In this document: piece by piece, positions 21,451 through 32,535 of the stretch
How positions within the stretch are numbered: position 1 is the first letter of the stretch
Layout of the letters: each line of letters opens with the position of its first letter
Assembly: GCA_009823505.1 (NCBI GenBank)
Contig: VZQC01012261.1
Span: 922,471 to 986,470, forward strand
DNA: 64,000 nt
From: Rhizomys pruinosus
Lineage: Eukaryota; Chordata; Mammalia; Rodentia; Spalacidae
Direction: 5' to 3'
The notes under the pieces: generated by a model
Seen by the model: the letters and a program-made list of their open reading frames with translations, nothing else
What the model was told of the DNA's origin: nothing
The model's database searches: none
Translations under genes and position numbers: made by a program

Positions 21451-22018
21451 GTTTATATGTCTTTTTATGCATATGAGTGCACATACTAGGTGCAGCATGT
21501 GCTTGCAATGCCCACAGAGCATTCTACTTAGCACTGACATGAATTTTTCTACAAATTTGTGGCCTTGTTTTTCTTCAGATCTGGAAAATACTCCCTTTTA
21601 TATATGTACCGGACTTTCATTATCCAGTTGTCAGTTGATAAGACAGCTAGGCTGGTCCATTTCCTTCCTACAGTGAATAGAGCAGCAGTAAGAGGGGTGT
21701 ACAAATGTCTCTAAGGTAGGGTATGGAATTCTCTGGGTGTATGCCTAGGGATGAAAGAGATAATAGCTCTATTTTTAGTCATTTAGGGAACTTCCAAACT
21801 GATTTCCAAAATGGTCATATTAATTTACACTCCCACCAGAAATTAATAAGTATTCCTCTTTCTCTACATCCTGTCCCAAATTTGTCATGATATTTCTTGA
21901 TGATAGCCTGTCAGGGGTGAAGTGATAACAAAAAGTGGTTTAAATTTGCATTTCCCAGATGAGTAAGATGCTGATAATTTTATAAAATATTTATTGTTCA
22001 TTTGTATCTCTTTTAAGT

Positions 22019-22227
22019 ATATTTTATTATTTTTATTTTTTGTGTATAAGTGTATTACCTTCATGTATGTACATTTATGTCATGCAATGCCCATAGAGGT
22101 CAGAAGAGAGCATCAGATTCTTCTGGAACTGGAGTTATGAATGGTTGTTAGCCAGCACATGGGTGCTGGGAGTCAAACCTGGGTCCTCTGCACTAGCAGC
22201 CAGTGCTCTTAACCACTGAACCATCTC
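22019..22227 (-). mobile_element. Old B2 SINE, host of the MaLR provirus
   Basis: A minus-strand B2 runs from the tail (TTATTATTTTTATTTTTTGTG) to CTCTTAACCACTGAACCATCTC, where it is cut by the provirus. The last bases of its head continue as ATCTCTCTATCCCC after 24794. It lacks the 17-bp body duplication. Confidence 0.88.
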
Positions 22228-22279
22228 TGTATTAGTCACTTTTCTGTTGCTGTGATAAAACACCATGACCAAGGAACTT

Positions 22280-22775
22280 TTTTTAAAATTTTATTTGTTT
22301 TTTTGTATGTGTCTGAATGTACTGTCTGCATGTAGGTTTGTGCTCCCGTGTTGTGCAATGCCGTGGAGATCAGAAGAGGGTCTTGGATTCCCCTGGAACT
22401 GGAGTTCTCCTTGAATTGGAGTTACAGACAGTTCTTTTTTTTTTTTTTAATTAAATTTTTTTTTATTTTTATATGTATGAATGTATTGTCTGCATGCAGG
22501 TCTGCGCACCCGTGTCGTGCGATGCCGCGGAGGTCAGAAGAGGGTCTCGGATTCCCCTGGAACTGGAGTTCTCCTGGAACCGGAGTCGCAGACGGTTCTC
22601 AGCCGCCATGTGGGTGCTGGGGATCGAACCCGGGTCCTCTGCAAGAGCGGTCGGCGCTCTTAACCTCTAGGCCATCCAGACAGTTCTTAGCCACCATGTG
22701 GGTGCTGGGGATCGGACCCGGGTCCTCTGCAAGAGCAGTCGGTGCTCTTAACCACTAGGCTATCACTCCAGCCCA
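22280..22775 (-). mobile_element. B2 SINE inside the MaLR LTR, itself interrupted
   Basis: A B2 with the body duplication is inserted in the 3' LTR, flanked by the 12-bp duplication ACCAAGGAACTT at 22268-22279 and 22776-22787. Its body is cut at GACAGTTCTT by a second B2. Confidence 0.93.
22437..22676 (-). mobile_element. Young B2 SINE, innermost of the nest
   Basis: A full B2 with a CG-rich, little-decayed body (GTGTCGTGCGATGCCGCGG) has a perfect 12-bp target-site duplication, CAGACAGTTCTT, at 22425-22436 and 22677-22688. The retained CpG sites indicate youth. Confidence 0.95.
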
Positions 22776-23094
22776 ACCAAGGAACTTATAAAAGGAAGAG
22801 TTTATTTGAGCTTACGATTGGCGGTTCCAGGGAATTAGAGTCCATTGTGGCGGGAGGCATGGCGGCTGGATCTGGAGCAGCAAACCGAGGGTCACATCTT
22901 GCAAAGAGCACAGGAAACAGAGAGAGGAGGCACTGTAGAGCACGAGGCTTGTTAAGCTCACTAAGCCTGCCCCCAGTGACACACTTCCTGCAGCATGACC
23001 ACACACCCCAAGACCTCCAAAAACAGTGCCACCAACTGGAGACAAACGTCTGAATACCTAGAGCCTATGGGGGACACACATTCAAACCACCACG

Positions 23095-24434
23095 TTCCAT
23101 TCCCTGGCCCCCATAGGCTCCTGACCATATAAAATGCAAAATGCATTTAGTCCAACCTTAAAAGTCCCCATAGTCTTTTTACCAGTTTCAATGTCATTCA
23201 AATGTCCACAGTCCAAAGTCTCTTCTGAGACTCAGGCCAATCTCTTAAACTGTAAGCTCCTGTAAAATCAAAAGACAAATTACATACTCCCAACATACAG
23301 TGGAACCAAATACACATTCCCATTCCGAAAGGGAGGAATAGAGGCATAGTGAGGAAATACTGGCCCAAAACAAGACCGAAAACCAGCAGGACAAATGCCA
23401 AGTCCTGTAGCTCCACATGCAACTTCTGGGACTTGACTTTCAAAGGGCTTAGACGGCTCAGCTCTTCCAGCTTTGCTTGCAACACACATCTCTTTCTTAG
23501 GCCGGTACCACTCCCAGTATGCAGCTCTCCTTGACAAATATCTCACAGGTCTGGCATCTCAAAAGTCTTCTTGGGGTCTCCGATGCCACCAGGCTTCACA
23601 CTCACAGCTTCACGCAATGGCCCATCAGGGCATTCTTTATTCAGGGACACCCTGCTGTACTCTGCCTGACCTTGGCAGCTCTCTGAAACCGTGGAGGAAG
23701 AACTGATGACCCCTTCACTCTTGCAAACTTCATGCCTCTAAAGCCAGCACCACATGAATGAAATTGCTGAGTCTGGCGGCAAGTTGGGGATGGAATCTCT
23801 CCTACTTTAACCACATTTGCCATTTTTCTCTGCCCTGGACTTGCTGGAGGATTAGTTGGGTGTGGTCTTGCCCTGAAGGTACTGATTCTCTTGTTTACTT
23901 GTAAATCTTCAGGCCCTTCTTTAAGCACTTTAATCTCCTTATCAAAAGAAAACTTTCCTTCACAAGCCTTGGCACCACCTTTAATCTTCCTAGTGCAGTT
24001 TTCAGATCCAAACTGTACATTCTGCATTTCTTTCTGCCCCATATGCTCTTCTTCACTGTAGATCTGCACAATATTCACCATTAAAAGCTACGCCACCATT
24101 TCTACGTTGGGCTGTCTTGAAATATCCTCCGCCAAAGACATCAGTCCATTGCTTTTCAACTTAGCATCAGGCAAGCATTTGGGCTATGGGTAAACTGCTG
24201 CCAGACTCTTTGTCAAAATATCCCGGTTTCTGCCTAAGTCTTTATTTTCCTCTGGAACTACATTCTTTGCAGCAATGCTTTCTTCCAGGCTTCTACTAGA
24301 ATGGCCCTTTAAGCTCCGCTTACAGTAGTCAACAGCTTTTCTAGCCCAAAGTTCCAAAGTCTTCCACATTTCTCCAAACATCCACATGGTCAGGTTCTTC
24401 ACAGCCAACAGCCCACTCTCTGGTACCAAACTAC
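23095..24434 (-). pseudogene. MaLR internal region
   Basis: This is an about 1.34-kb internal segment with short open stretches on the minus strand, the longest 146 codons at 23641-24081. I see no protease, RT, integrase or zinc-knuckle motif. MaLR internals are thought to be decayed gag-like sequence with no known product, and this fits that description. Confidence 0.7.
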
Positions 24435-24794
24435 TGTATTAGTCACTTTTCTGTTGCTGTGATAAAGCACCATGACCAAGGAACTTATAAAAGGAAGAGT
24501 TTATTTGAGCTTACGATTGGCGGTTCCAGGGAATTAGAGTCCATTGTGGCGGGAGGCGTGGCGGCTGGATCTGGAGCAGCAAACCGAGGGTCACATCTCG
24601 CAAAGAGCACAGGAAGCAGAGAGAGGAAGCAACTGTAGAGCACGAGGCTTGTTAAGCTCACTAAGCCTGCCCCCAGTGACACACTTCCTGCAGCATGGCC
24701 ACACACCCCAAGACCTCCAAAAACAGCGCCACCAACTGGAGACAAACGTCTGAATACCTAGAGCCTATGGGGGACACACATTCAAACCACCACA
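24435..24794 (-). repeat. MaLR 5' LTR
   Basis: This is a 360-bp LTR, minus sense TGTGGTGGTTTGAATGTGTG to ACAGAAAAGTGACTAATACA, uninterrupted. Comparison with the 3' LTR shows only scattered substitutions, so the provirus is not very old. The same LTR family occurs as solo copies at 27385-27740 and 54529-54994. Confidence 0.9.
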
Positions 24795-26253
24795 ATCTCT
24801 CTATCCCCTTTTATCTTTTTTTTTCTTTTTGAAGATTGTCTATTAAAATCATTAGCCCACTTGCACATTGGCAGTTTTTGGTATTTAACATCTGTAGTTC
24901 TTTGTAAATTCTGAATTTGGTGCCTTCTCTGGAAAAGATTTTCTCCCATACTGTGTGCTCTTGCTAGTAGTTTCCTTTATTATATAGACATATTTTAACT
25001 TTATGTAGTCCCATCTACTGATACTTGGTGCCAGTTGATACTTGTGCTATTATTGATGTTCTGCTCAGAAAGTTCTTGCCCACCTCAATAACTAGAAAAG
25101 TATTCCCCATGTTTTAATCTAGAATTTTCATCATTTCAGGTCTTAAATGAAGGTCTTTGGTTCATTTCAAATGTATTTTTGTACAAGGTGAAAAATGTGA
25201 ATCTAATTACATTCTTTATTAGGTGGATATCCAGTTTTGCCATCACCATTTGTTGAATAGCCTTTTTTCTGATGCATGATTTTTCCTCCTTTGTAAAGAC
25301 ATAGGTGGGCATCTTCATTGGCTTATTTCCAGGTCCTAAATTCTGTTCCATTGGTCTACTGGTTTGGTTTTATGTCAGTATCAAGATGCCCTTATCACTA
25401 TAGCTCAATAGTATAATAGAGCTTCAGCTCTATTTTTACTTCTTAGGATTGCTTTGGGTTTTTGTGGTTCCACATGAATTCTTGGATTGTTTTTTATTAC
25501 ATCTGTGAAATATATCATCAGAATCTTAATAAGTATTGCATGAAATCTGTAGATTACTTTTTGTAGTATAGTCATTTTCACAATATTAATTCTGCTAGTC
25601 AAGGAGCATGAAAGTTTTTTATATCATCTAGTATCTTCTTCAATTTCCTTTTTTCAGGGCTTAAATTTTTCATTGTGGGGATCTTTCTCTTTTTTGATTG
25701 GCTGTATTAGACATCCAGTTTATTAAGATTTTTTTGTCTATGTTCATCAAAGAAAATAGACTAATTTTCTTTCTTGTTGTTTCTTTACCTAATTTGGATT
25801 ATCAGAATAATACTGACTTCATAGAATAAATTTGGTAGGGTTCTTCAGTTTTCTATTTTGTGCAACGAGATAAGAATTGGGATCTTCCCTGAAAGATTGA
25901 TAGAATTCAGCAGTGAATTAGTCTGGTCCTGGGCTTTTCTTTTAGGTAAGACTTGATTACAGTCTCTCTCATTGCTTCTAATGGGTTATTTGTGTCTTTT
26001 GCCTTTAATTTTGGTAGATGATATGCTTCTAGAAATGTTATTTCTTCTAGATTTTCTAGCTTTTTAGAATATAACTTATGAAGTAATCTCTAATAATGTT
26101 CTACATTTTGTTGTAATCTGTTGTAATGACACCCTTTTTGTTAATTTGTGTCTTCTCTTTATTTTTGTCATATTGTCTAAGGGTTTGTCAATCTTATTAA
26201 CTGTTTCAAAGAACCAACTGTTTCCTTGGTTGATTGGTTGGTTTTGTATGTTC

Positions 26254-26257
<4 letters not shown>

Positions 26258-26295
<38 letters not shown>

Positions 26296-26520
26296 CTTTT
26301 AGTTTCTTTCTTCTTTCTCTCTCTCCTCTCTCTTTCTTTTTCTTTCTCTTCCTTCCTTCCTTTTGTCTCCTCCTCCTCCTCCTCCTCCTCCTCCTTCCTT
26401 GGTCTTTTTGAGACAGGGTCTCTCTGGTCCAGCTTGCCTGAACTCCTATGTAAACAAGGCTGGCCTTGAGCTCACAGAGATCCACCTGTCTGCCTCCTGA
26501 GTGTCCACGCCCAACTATTC
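26258..26520 (-). repeat. (TG)n, pyrimidine tract, (TCC)n and B1 fragment
   Basis: A (TG)n run at 26258-26294 is followed by a CT-rich tract, (TCC)n at about 26370-26395, and a minus-strand B1 piece from CTTGGTCTTTTTGAGACAGGG to CTCCTGAGTGTCCACGCC. The cluster is inserted in the old L1. Confidence 0.85.
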
Positions 26521-27384
26521 TTTTGGTTTCTATTTAAATAATTTCTTCCCTAATCTTTATTATTCCTTGCCATCTGCTAGGATTAGGATTCTCTAGTTGT
26601 TATTTTTCAAGAGTCTTGAGGTATGTCATTTGGATGTTTGTTTTATAACTCTCAAATTTTTTCTGTGAATGCCCATTACTATAAACTTTCCTTTCAGGAC
26701 TGCATTGGCTGTGTCTCAGAGGTTCTGCTAGGCTGTCTTCTCATTACCATTTGTCTCTAGGAAGTTTTAATTTCCTCTCATATTCTTGGATGATCCATTG
26801 TTCATTCAAATGTATTATTTAGTCTCCAAGTATTTTTGAGGTGTCTATATTTTCTCTTGTTAATTTCTATTTTTATTTCACTGTGTTCTGATAAGAACTA
26901 AAGAATTATCCCTTTTCTTGTATTTGTTGAGACTTACTATGTTTCTTATGATATGATTTTGGAAAATGTTCTATGTGATGCTGAGAATGATGTATATTCT
27001 ATGTTTATTGAGTGGAATATTCTGTATATGTCTGTTAAGTCCACTTGATCCATCTGTATTTTAGCCCCGAAGTTTCTTCACTTGTGTTTAGCTTGGAAGA
27101 TCTTTCTAAAGATGAGAGTGGGATATTGAAGTCTCCCACTAGTATTATGTCAGGGCCTATGAGGCTTTTTATGCCTCTTAGTATTTTTTATGAAATTAAA
27201 TTCTCCAATATTCACTGTATAAATGTTTGCAACTGTCATACGTTCTTGATTGTTCTCATTATATAGTGTCCCTTTTAATCTTTTCTAATTGATAATTGAT
27301 TTTGTTTTGAAGTTTACTTTATCTGATATAAGGATAACTACAGTTGCTGATATTAGTTTTTCTTTGTGTTTTTTTTTTCCATCC

Positions 27385-27740
27385 TGTGGTAGTTTGAATG
27401 AGAATGTCCCCCATAGGCTTTAAGTATTCAGACATTTTGCCCTCAGTTGGTGGTGCTGTTTTGGGTGGTCTTAGAAGGTGCAGCCATGCTGGAGGAAGTA
27501 TGTAACTGGGGGTGGACTTAGAGAGTTAAAAAAGCCTTGCTAGTCTCTAGTTGCTCTCTCTGCTTCCTGTGCCCACTTGAAGATGTGAACCTCGGCTCCA
27601 GCTCCTGCCACCATGCCTCCCCACCACAATGGACTCTAATTCCTTGGAACCCTCAAGTGTAAGCTCAAATAAACTCTTCCTTTTTTAAGTTCCCTTGGTC
27701 ATGGTGGTTTTATCACAGCAACAGAAAAGTGACTAACACA
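27385..27740 (+). mobile_element. Solo MaLR-type LTR
   Basis: A 356-bp LTR reads TGTGGTAGTTTGAATGAG to GTGACTAACACA with an AATAAA signal (CAAATAAACTC, about 27668). It is flanked by a perfect 5-bp duplication, CATCC, at 27380-27384 and 27741-27745. The same family as the 22.2-24.8 kb provirus is present here without internal sequence, so LTR-LTR recombination has removed it. Confidence 0.92.
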
Positions 27741-28439
27741 CATCCTTTGATATTATTTTTTAAAATATGTCTTTGCTGGATTGGTGTGTTACTTGGAGAC
27801 AACATATAGTTCTTTTTTTCCCAATTCATTCATCTATATCTTCTTATTGGGGAGTTAAGGCCATTTACATTGTTTATTACAGAAAGGGGTTTGCTGTTTC
27901 CTATAAATTTGTTTGATGATGTTCTGTTTTGGTGGATTATTAGTATTTCTTTTCCTTCTCCTGTATTAGTTTTGAGGGTTTGTTGAGTTGCTTTTTTAGA
28001 CATGTTTCTAGGGTGTTTCTTTCCTGGGTCGAATTTGTTGTTTCCACCAAGTGCACATTTTCATGTAGTCACATAGAAGAGGAACACTTCCTCTCTGTGA
28101 AGTATTCCATTAAAATTTTTCTGCAGTGCTGTCTTGGCTGTCATGAATTACCTTAGAGTTTGTCTTGAAATATTCTTATTTCTCCATCAATTTTTGTGTT
28201 GCTTCCTTTTGCTTTATTATCCATTTACAGTTTGGGTTTAGGTTTCTACTTCTGCAATTATGCTTTTATTGATTTCTCTTTCTAGGTGCCTGGGGATGGT
28301 TGCTCCTTTCTTCTGTCCTTTGAATTGCTTCTTTGTCTCTTCTGATTTCTTTTACTTTGAAGTCTATTTTGTCTGATATTAAAATAGCAACACCTGCTTT
28401 CTCTTTGGTACCATTTCCTTGGAATATTTTTTCATCCTT

Positions 28440-28736
28440 TCATTTAAGGTGGTGCCTGTCCTTGAAGGTAAGATGTGTTTCTTGTAGACAGCATATCGAT
28501 GGATTCTGTTTCCTAATCCAATCTCCCAGTCTATATCTTTTGATTGGGGAATTTAGTCCATTAATATTTAAGGTTATGATTGGAGTTCTATGTGCTTCTT
28601 GTATTTGTATTGGTTTGTCTTTTTTTAGTTTGGGGAAATTTTCATCTATTATTCTGTTGAAGATCTGATCAATACCATTCTCTTGGGATTCTTCTCCTTC
28701 CTCTATTCCTATGATATGGAGGTTTGATCTTTTCAT
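28440..28736 (-). pseudogene. Fused L1 ORF1 C-part and ORF2 N-terminus
   Basis: A 98-codon open frame begins in ORF1 (MKRSNLHIIGIEEGEE) and passes at about residue 51 (EAHRTP / IITLNINGLNS) into the first residues of the ORF2 endonuclease, which run to QETHLTFKDRHHLK. The intervening ORF1 C-terminal domain and the inter-ORF spacer are missing. The endonuclease keeps the N-terminal NINGLNS asparagine and the QETH glutamate, but stops there. Confidence 0.8.
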
Positions 28737-28775
28737 AGTGTCTCACAGTTCCTGGTTGTTGCACTTTTGTGTATT

Positions 28776-29306
28776 TTAAATTTTTTCATAATCTTTACTT
28801 GAGGTTTTTAGTTGTTCTGTGTTATCTTCCAGGTCTGATATTCTTTGTTCTGCTTCCTCTATTCTGCTTCTGAGGCTTTTTCCATTCCTTTCCTCTTGAT
28901 TGGATGAGTGATTGATTTCCTTTTTCATTTCCTCTTCTGATTTCTTTAGTATTTCTACTTCCTTTTGGAGCTCCTCAATCTCTTCCTGTAGCTCTTTGCT
29001 TTGTTGGTTGGTTTCCTTACCTTTTTCAGCATGGGATCTTTTCAGTGTTTCTACTTCCTTCCGGAGTTTGTCATTCTCTCTCTCTCGGTCCTTCTTGAGT
29101 TTTTCATTCTGTTTTCTTAGTTCTTTGATTTGCTCTTTATAATCTTGTGGTTCTTTAAATATGTTCCTAATTGTGTTTCTGATATCTGTGTCCTGGGCCA
29201 TCCCCAGGAGGATCCCACTGTAGGAATCTTCCATAGGGTTGGTAGAGCTTGATTCAGGATTATCCTTCCCCTTTCCTGTGTTGTCTCTTCTTCGTGTTCC
29301 TGGCAT
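28776..29306 (-). pseudogene. L1 ORF1p N-terminal half (coiled coil)
   Basis: The 176-codon frame starts MPGTRRRDNTGKGKD and contains a long heptad-rich, Lys/Glu-rich region from about residue 50 to 170. This is the trimerising coiled coil of L1 ORF1p. The RNA-recognition and C-terminal domains are lost after a stop and a frame change at about 28740-28776. L1 ORF1p normally binds L1 RNA as a trimer. This copy cannot. Confidence 0.85.
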
Positions 29307-29389
29307 ATGGGCTTCTCCTTGCCTTCCTGCACTTCAGCTGGTCTCAGGAGTTTATTTTCATTTTAAACATCTGATGTTTTTATTTTCTA

Positions 29390-29515
29390 ATTTTTAAATA
29401 TTTTTATTGATTCTTTGAAAATTCATACAGTGCATCATATTAGAACCCGTTCCCCCATCTCCTCTTAGATTCACCCATACTTCCCTTCCCATTCCTTTTT
29501 GCCTTCTAATTTTTT
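29390..29515 (-). mobile_element. L1 3' UTR fragment
   Basis: TTGATTCTTTGAAAATTCATACAGTGCATCATATTAGAACCCGTTCCCCC is the reverse of the rodent L1 3' UTR end. It is cut by the B1 that follows. Confidence 0.6.
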
Positions 29516-29672
29516 CATTTTTGGTGTTTTGGAAACAGGGTCTCCCTTTAGTCCCAGGTGACCTGGAGCTTGCTCTGTAGGCCAGACTGGCCTTGAACTC
29601 ACAGAGATCCACCTGCCTCTGCCTCCTGAGTGTTGGGATTAAAGGCATGCACCACCATGCCCGCCATCTTCT
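29516..29672 (-). mobile_element. B1 SINE
   Basis: A minus-strand B1 runs from TTTTGGTGTTTTGGAAACAGGGTCTCCC to GGCATGCACCACCATGCCCGCC. The duplicated flank TTCTAATTTTT on both sides (about 29504 and 29669) is consistent with a target-site duplication. Confidence 0.9.
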
Positions 29673-29732
29673 AATTTTTAGCGAATCTAATTTGTGTTCT
29701 CTAAAAACCCTTGGATATCTCAGGGTGCATCC

Positions 29733-29880
29733 CCTGAGACAGGGGTCACTATATAGTACTGGCTGACCTGGAACTCGCTGTGTAAAACAAGTTGGCTTGG
29801 AACTCACAGAGAGGGTTCCTTCACCTGTCTCTGCCTTCTGTGTTCAGATATTAAAGGAATGTGTCACCACATCTGACCAA
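29733..29880 (-). mobile_element. B1 SINE, diverged
   Basis: GAGACAGGGGTCACTATATAGTACTGGCTGACCTGGAACTCG to AGGAATGTGTCACCACATCTGACC is a minus-strand B1 with many substitutions and an extra AGAGGGTTCC segment. Confidence 0.8.
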
Positions 29881-30719
29881 GATTGATTTTTTTTTTAATG
29901 TGACAGTGTGAATGCATTGGTATTTTGTAATGGGATATTTACAATTAAATAAAAGTAATTTAAAATGAGAGTTTTAAGAGTGAGTTGTTTTCTTTTAGGG
30001 TAGAAGTTGTCACCTTCATAATTATTACCACCATGATAAAATATAACTGGATTTGGCTTGGTTTGCTTTGAATCCAAGGTCTGTACTGTACATATCTAAG
30101 TGCCCTATGCAAATTAATTAATCAAGAATCAGTTTATGCAGTAAGGAAATGGAAATGACTATGCATACCCATCAGGATTGTGGTAAAGGTTAAATGATAA
30201 AATGTATTTGAAATAAATGGCTTTTGTAAAATGTGAAATGTTGGGTGTTATTGACAAAACTTGAAGGGAGTATTTTAAAGATTATATCATGCACCTCCTG
30301 TCAGACAGGTGGTGACTTTAAGCCAGCAATTAAAGCATTAAGTATTAAAATTACTAAGAATGGTTTTACAAGTATCTTCCAGAAAAGAAGATCCGACAAA
30401 GTTCTCTCAAAATATACTGCAGTTTGTTTACACTCTAAGCCATGGCATCTTCTACGTAGCATTTCCTTCATACTGTATTATTTCATCCTGTCTTTGGTGA
30501 AAAATTTAAAAATTCCTTTTTTACTATAGAGAATAATATTTAGAACAATAGAGGAGTAAATTACTGGTAAGGGAGTATAGAATATGATTGAGTTTAATTT
30601 TTCTTAATGGGAGAATTAGCCTATTGAAAAAAGATTGCTTGATTATATATACCACTCACCAAGAAAGCAGCACTAACCAAAATTTTTAAATGTTTGAACT
30701 AAACGATAGCATAAACTAT
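29881..30719. other. Anonymous sequence
   Basis: No repeat or coding region was recognised. Confidence 0.4.
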
Positions 30720-31060
30720 GTGTTTCTATCTTATTCTATTTGGGGTGCTACAACAAAACAATGAAGATTAATTTACAAAGAACAGAAATATATTTTCTCA
30801 CATTTCTCCAGGCTGAGAAGCATAAAATCAGAGTCATGACATTTGGTCTGGTGGAGGTGTTCATGCTATATCCTCACATGCAGAAGAGAAAGGGGAAAGC
30901 TAGCCAAACTGCAAAAAGAGGTGTCTGTTTTATGGGCCTTAAACCCATTACTGAGCCCACAGTGCCAACCAAACCATCGTTTAAGGGCTCAAACTATTTA
31001 TACTATTATATGGGCAACACCTGAATTTTATAGGGGCCACATTCAAACCATAAAATTTCC
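30720..31060. mobile_element. MaLR/MLT1-like LTR remnant
   Basis: Blocks such as ACAGAAATATATTTTCTCACATTTCTCCAGGCTGAGAAG, ATATCCTCACATGCAG and GGGGCCACATTCAAACCATAAAA keep the order of an old MLT1-type LTR in reverse orientation. It is strongly diverged. Confidence 0.5.
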
Positions 31061-32309
31061 TTAACTGATGTAATTGTATTAATCCATTAATTCATAAATT
31101 CAGTCAACAAAGAATTGGGCTCCTGACTCAGCTTGGCTTGGTTCTAAGGTAAAATTAAAGTGTATTGGAAACATGCATCATCTCAAGACCTCAGCAGCTG
31201 AAAAGACCAGCTTCTTGTGGATTTGGGGTACCAGGGCTTCTTCTTACACATACTCTTCCTGAAAATTACTCAGGGAGCATTCAGGGAGCTGGAAACTCTA
31301 GATAGAAGTGGCATGTGAAAAAGAGCATTTCCCTGTCCATTTCTTCTTTCTCTTATTTCTGAAAAATGCCGAATTCAGTCAACAAAAGCAGTTTTATCTC
31401 TTCCCAATACTGAGTACAATGCTGGTAACTGGCCCAGTGATAATGGAAGTAAGTTCTATTGTACAGAGTTCACTGACTTGGCAATGTATTTGCTTGGCTG
31501 TGGGAAAAAAAATGAGTAGCAACTTAATATATCCAACTATTCACTGACTAAAAGTAACTTCTGGGAGAGTTCTCACATGTGAAATTTCAATGTTTTTCAA
31601 ACCATAGGCACATTTTAGTTTTTCAAAAAACCAGAAGGCAACTGATAGTAAATACTATAGGTGTAAAAACATTCTGTAAGGCACTGTCAAATTAACTTAG
31701 ACAATGGATGTTGCTTTTTTACTTATAAAATGTAATTTCTTCTTTTTTTAACCCCAAATTTCATTCTTTTCTCTCCCTAAAAGTTCCAACTACACAGTTG
31801 TAGAGATCACCAAGTGAGTTTTCTGGTTCAGTGATATACTTTAAAGAAACTATCATACACATCACTAAAGTTTTTGTCCTGATTCTACATGCCAGCTTCC
31901 TCTGAATAAAAGCAGCCAAAGATTATAATGGAATTGATTTCAAGAATTTTGCTCTCTAACAGGATCAAACTCACTGGTTATACCAATAAGCATTGGGAAT
32001 TTTGACAGTCAAACAAAAATACAGCCAGTGTGTTGAAATAGTGCTTGACAGTTGATTTTTGAAATATTTTATTAAAATTTATAGTTACATCTTTCAAAAC
32101 CTTAGAGCAACTAAATCCTTAATATATGCAAAAGAGGAAGCACTTCATAAACTCACACAGCAAAACTGCCAGCATCACACCCATTACCAGTATTCAACAC
32201 TTTTAACAGTCTATCAGTAAATCATTTTAACTTTCCAGGACAGAAGGATTTATAGATTATATATTTATTACTAATTTAGTGTGCCTACATTATAAAACAT
32301 GTTAATAAA
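31061..32309. other. Anonymous sequence
   Basis: No repeat was recognised. A weak exon-like stretch at 31377-31450 is listed among the rejected items. Confidence 0.4.
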
Positions 32310-32535
32310 ACTTTTTAAATTTTATTTATTTTTTATGTGTATGAATGTACTGTCTGCATGTAGGTCTGTGCACCCGTGTCGTGCAATGCTGTGGAGGTCA
32401 GAAGAGGGTGTCGGATTCCCCTGGAACTGGAGTTAAAGATGGTTCTCAGCTGCCATGTGGGTGCTGGGGATCAAACCCAGGTCCTCTGCAAGAGCAGTCA
32501 GTGCTCTAAACTGGTAGGCCATCTCTCCAGCCCCA
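32310..32535 (-). mobile_element. B2 SINE without the body duplication
   Basis: A minus-strand B2 from the AATTTTATTTATTTTTTATGTG tail to CCATCTCTCCAGCCCC. The body reads CTGGAACTGGAGTTAAAGATGG and lacks the second 17-bp copy. Head positions are altered (CTAAACTGGTAGGCC). Confidence 0.9.

Larger units (their letters stand above)
22228..23094 (-). repeat. MaLR 3' LTR, interrupted by nested B2 elements
   Basis: The LTR runs (minus sense) from GTGGTGGTTTGAATGTG at 23094 to AGTGACTAATACA at 22228. About 500 bp of B2 is inserted at 22280-22775. The first base of the LTR is changed compared with the partner LTR, which starts TGTGGTGG. The GC-rich body is nearly identical to 24435-24794. Confidence 0.88.
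22228..24794 (-). mobile_element. Complete MaLR provirus with two LTRs
   Basis: Two matching LTRs in the same minus orientation flank an about 1.34-kb internal region. The element is bounded by a perfect 5-bp target-site duplication, ATCTC, at 22223-22227 and 24795-24799. Just inside the 5' LTR the minus strand reads TTTGGTACCAGAGAGTGGG, which fits a tRNA-Leu-type primer site as used by ERVL and MaLR elements. The internal region has no pol motif. Non-autonomous MaLR elements of this size depend on ERVL enzymes in trans. Confidence 0.88.
21590..28325 (-). mobile_element. Old L1 in pieces, minus strand
   Basis: Three segments (21590-22018, about 24830-27384 and 27741-28325) follow an old L1 from the ORF2 C terminus up through RT, the RT-endonuclease linker and the endonuclease. 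Recognisable blocks include GTCTGGTCCTGGGCTTTT (the RT PGPD motif in reverse) near 25921, the linker near 26160-26230, and GGGATATTGAAGTCTCCCAC (the GDFN motif) near 27121. Many stops and gaps are present. The interruptions are a B2 carrying a MaLR provirus, a microsatellite plus B1 piece, and a solo LTR. Confidence 0.8.
28326..29345 (-). mobile_element. L1 5' fragment: ORF1 and start of ORF2
   Basis: A minus-strand L1 piece begins with about 35 bp of 5' leader, then ORF1, then a deletion-fused ORF2 start. It ends within the endonuclease at about 28326. It keeps the normal L1 order but lacks most of ORF2. Its last 48 or so bases (28333-28381) overlap in content with the first bases of the L1 piece at 19345. 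Confidence 0.85.

Noticed and set aside
22348..22758. A 136-codon open frame on the plus strand
   Set aside because: It lies entirely within two nested minus-strand B2 elements. The same peptide pieces recur at every antisense B2 in the window (for example 2409-2714 and 51414-51812).
31377..31450. An exon-like stretch ending at a GTAAGT donor
   Set aside because: Two frames are open but the acceptor is poor, the peptide is unremarkable, and its phase joins the 44.75-kb candidate in one frame only by choice.
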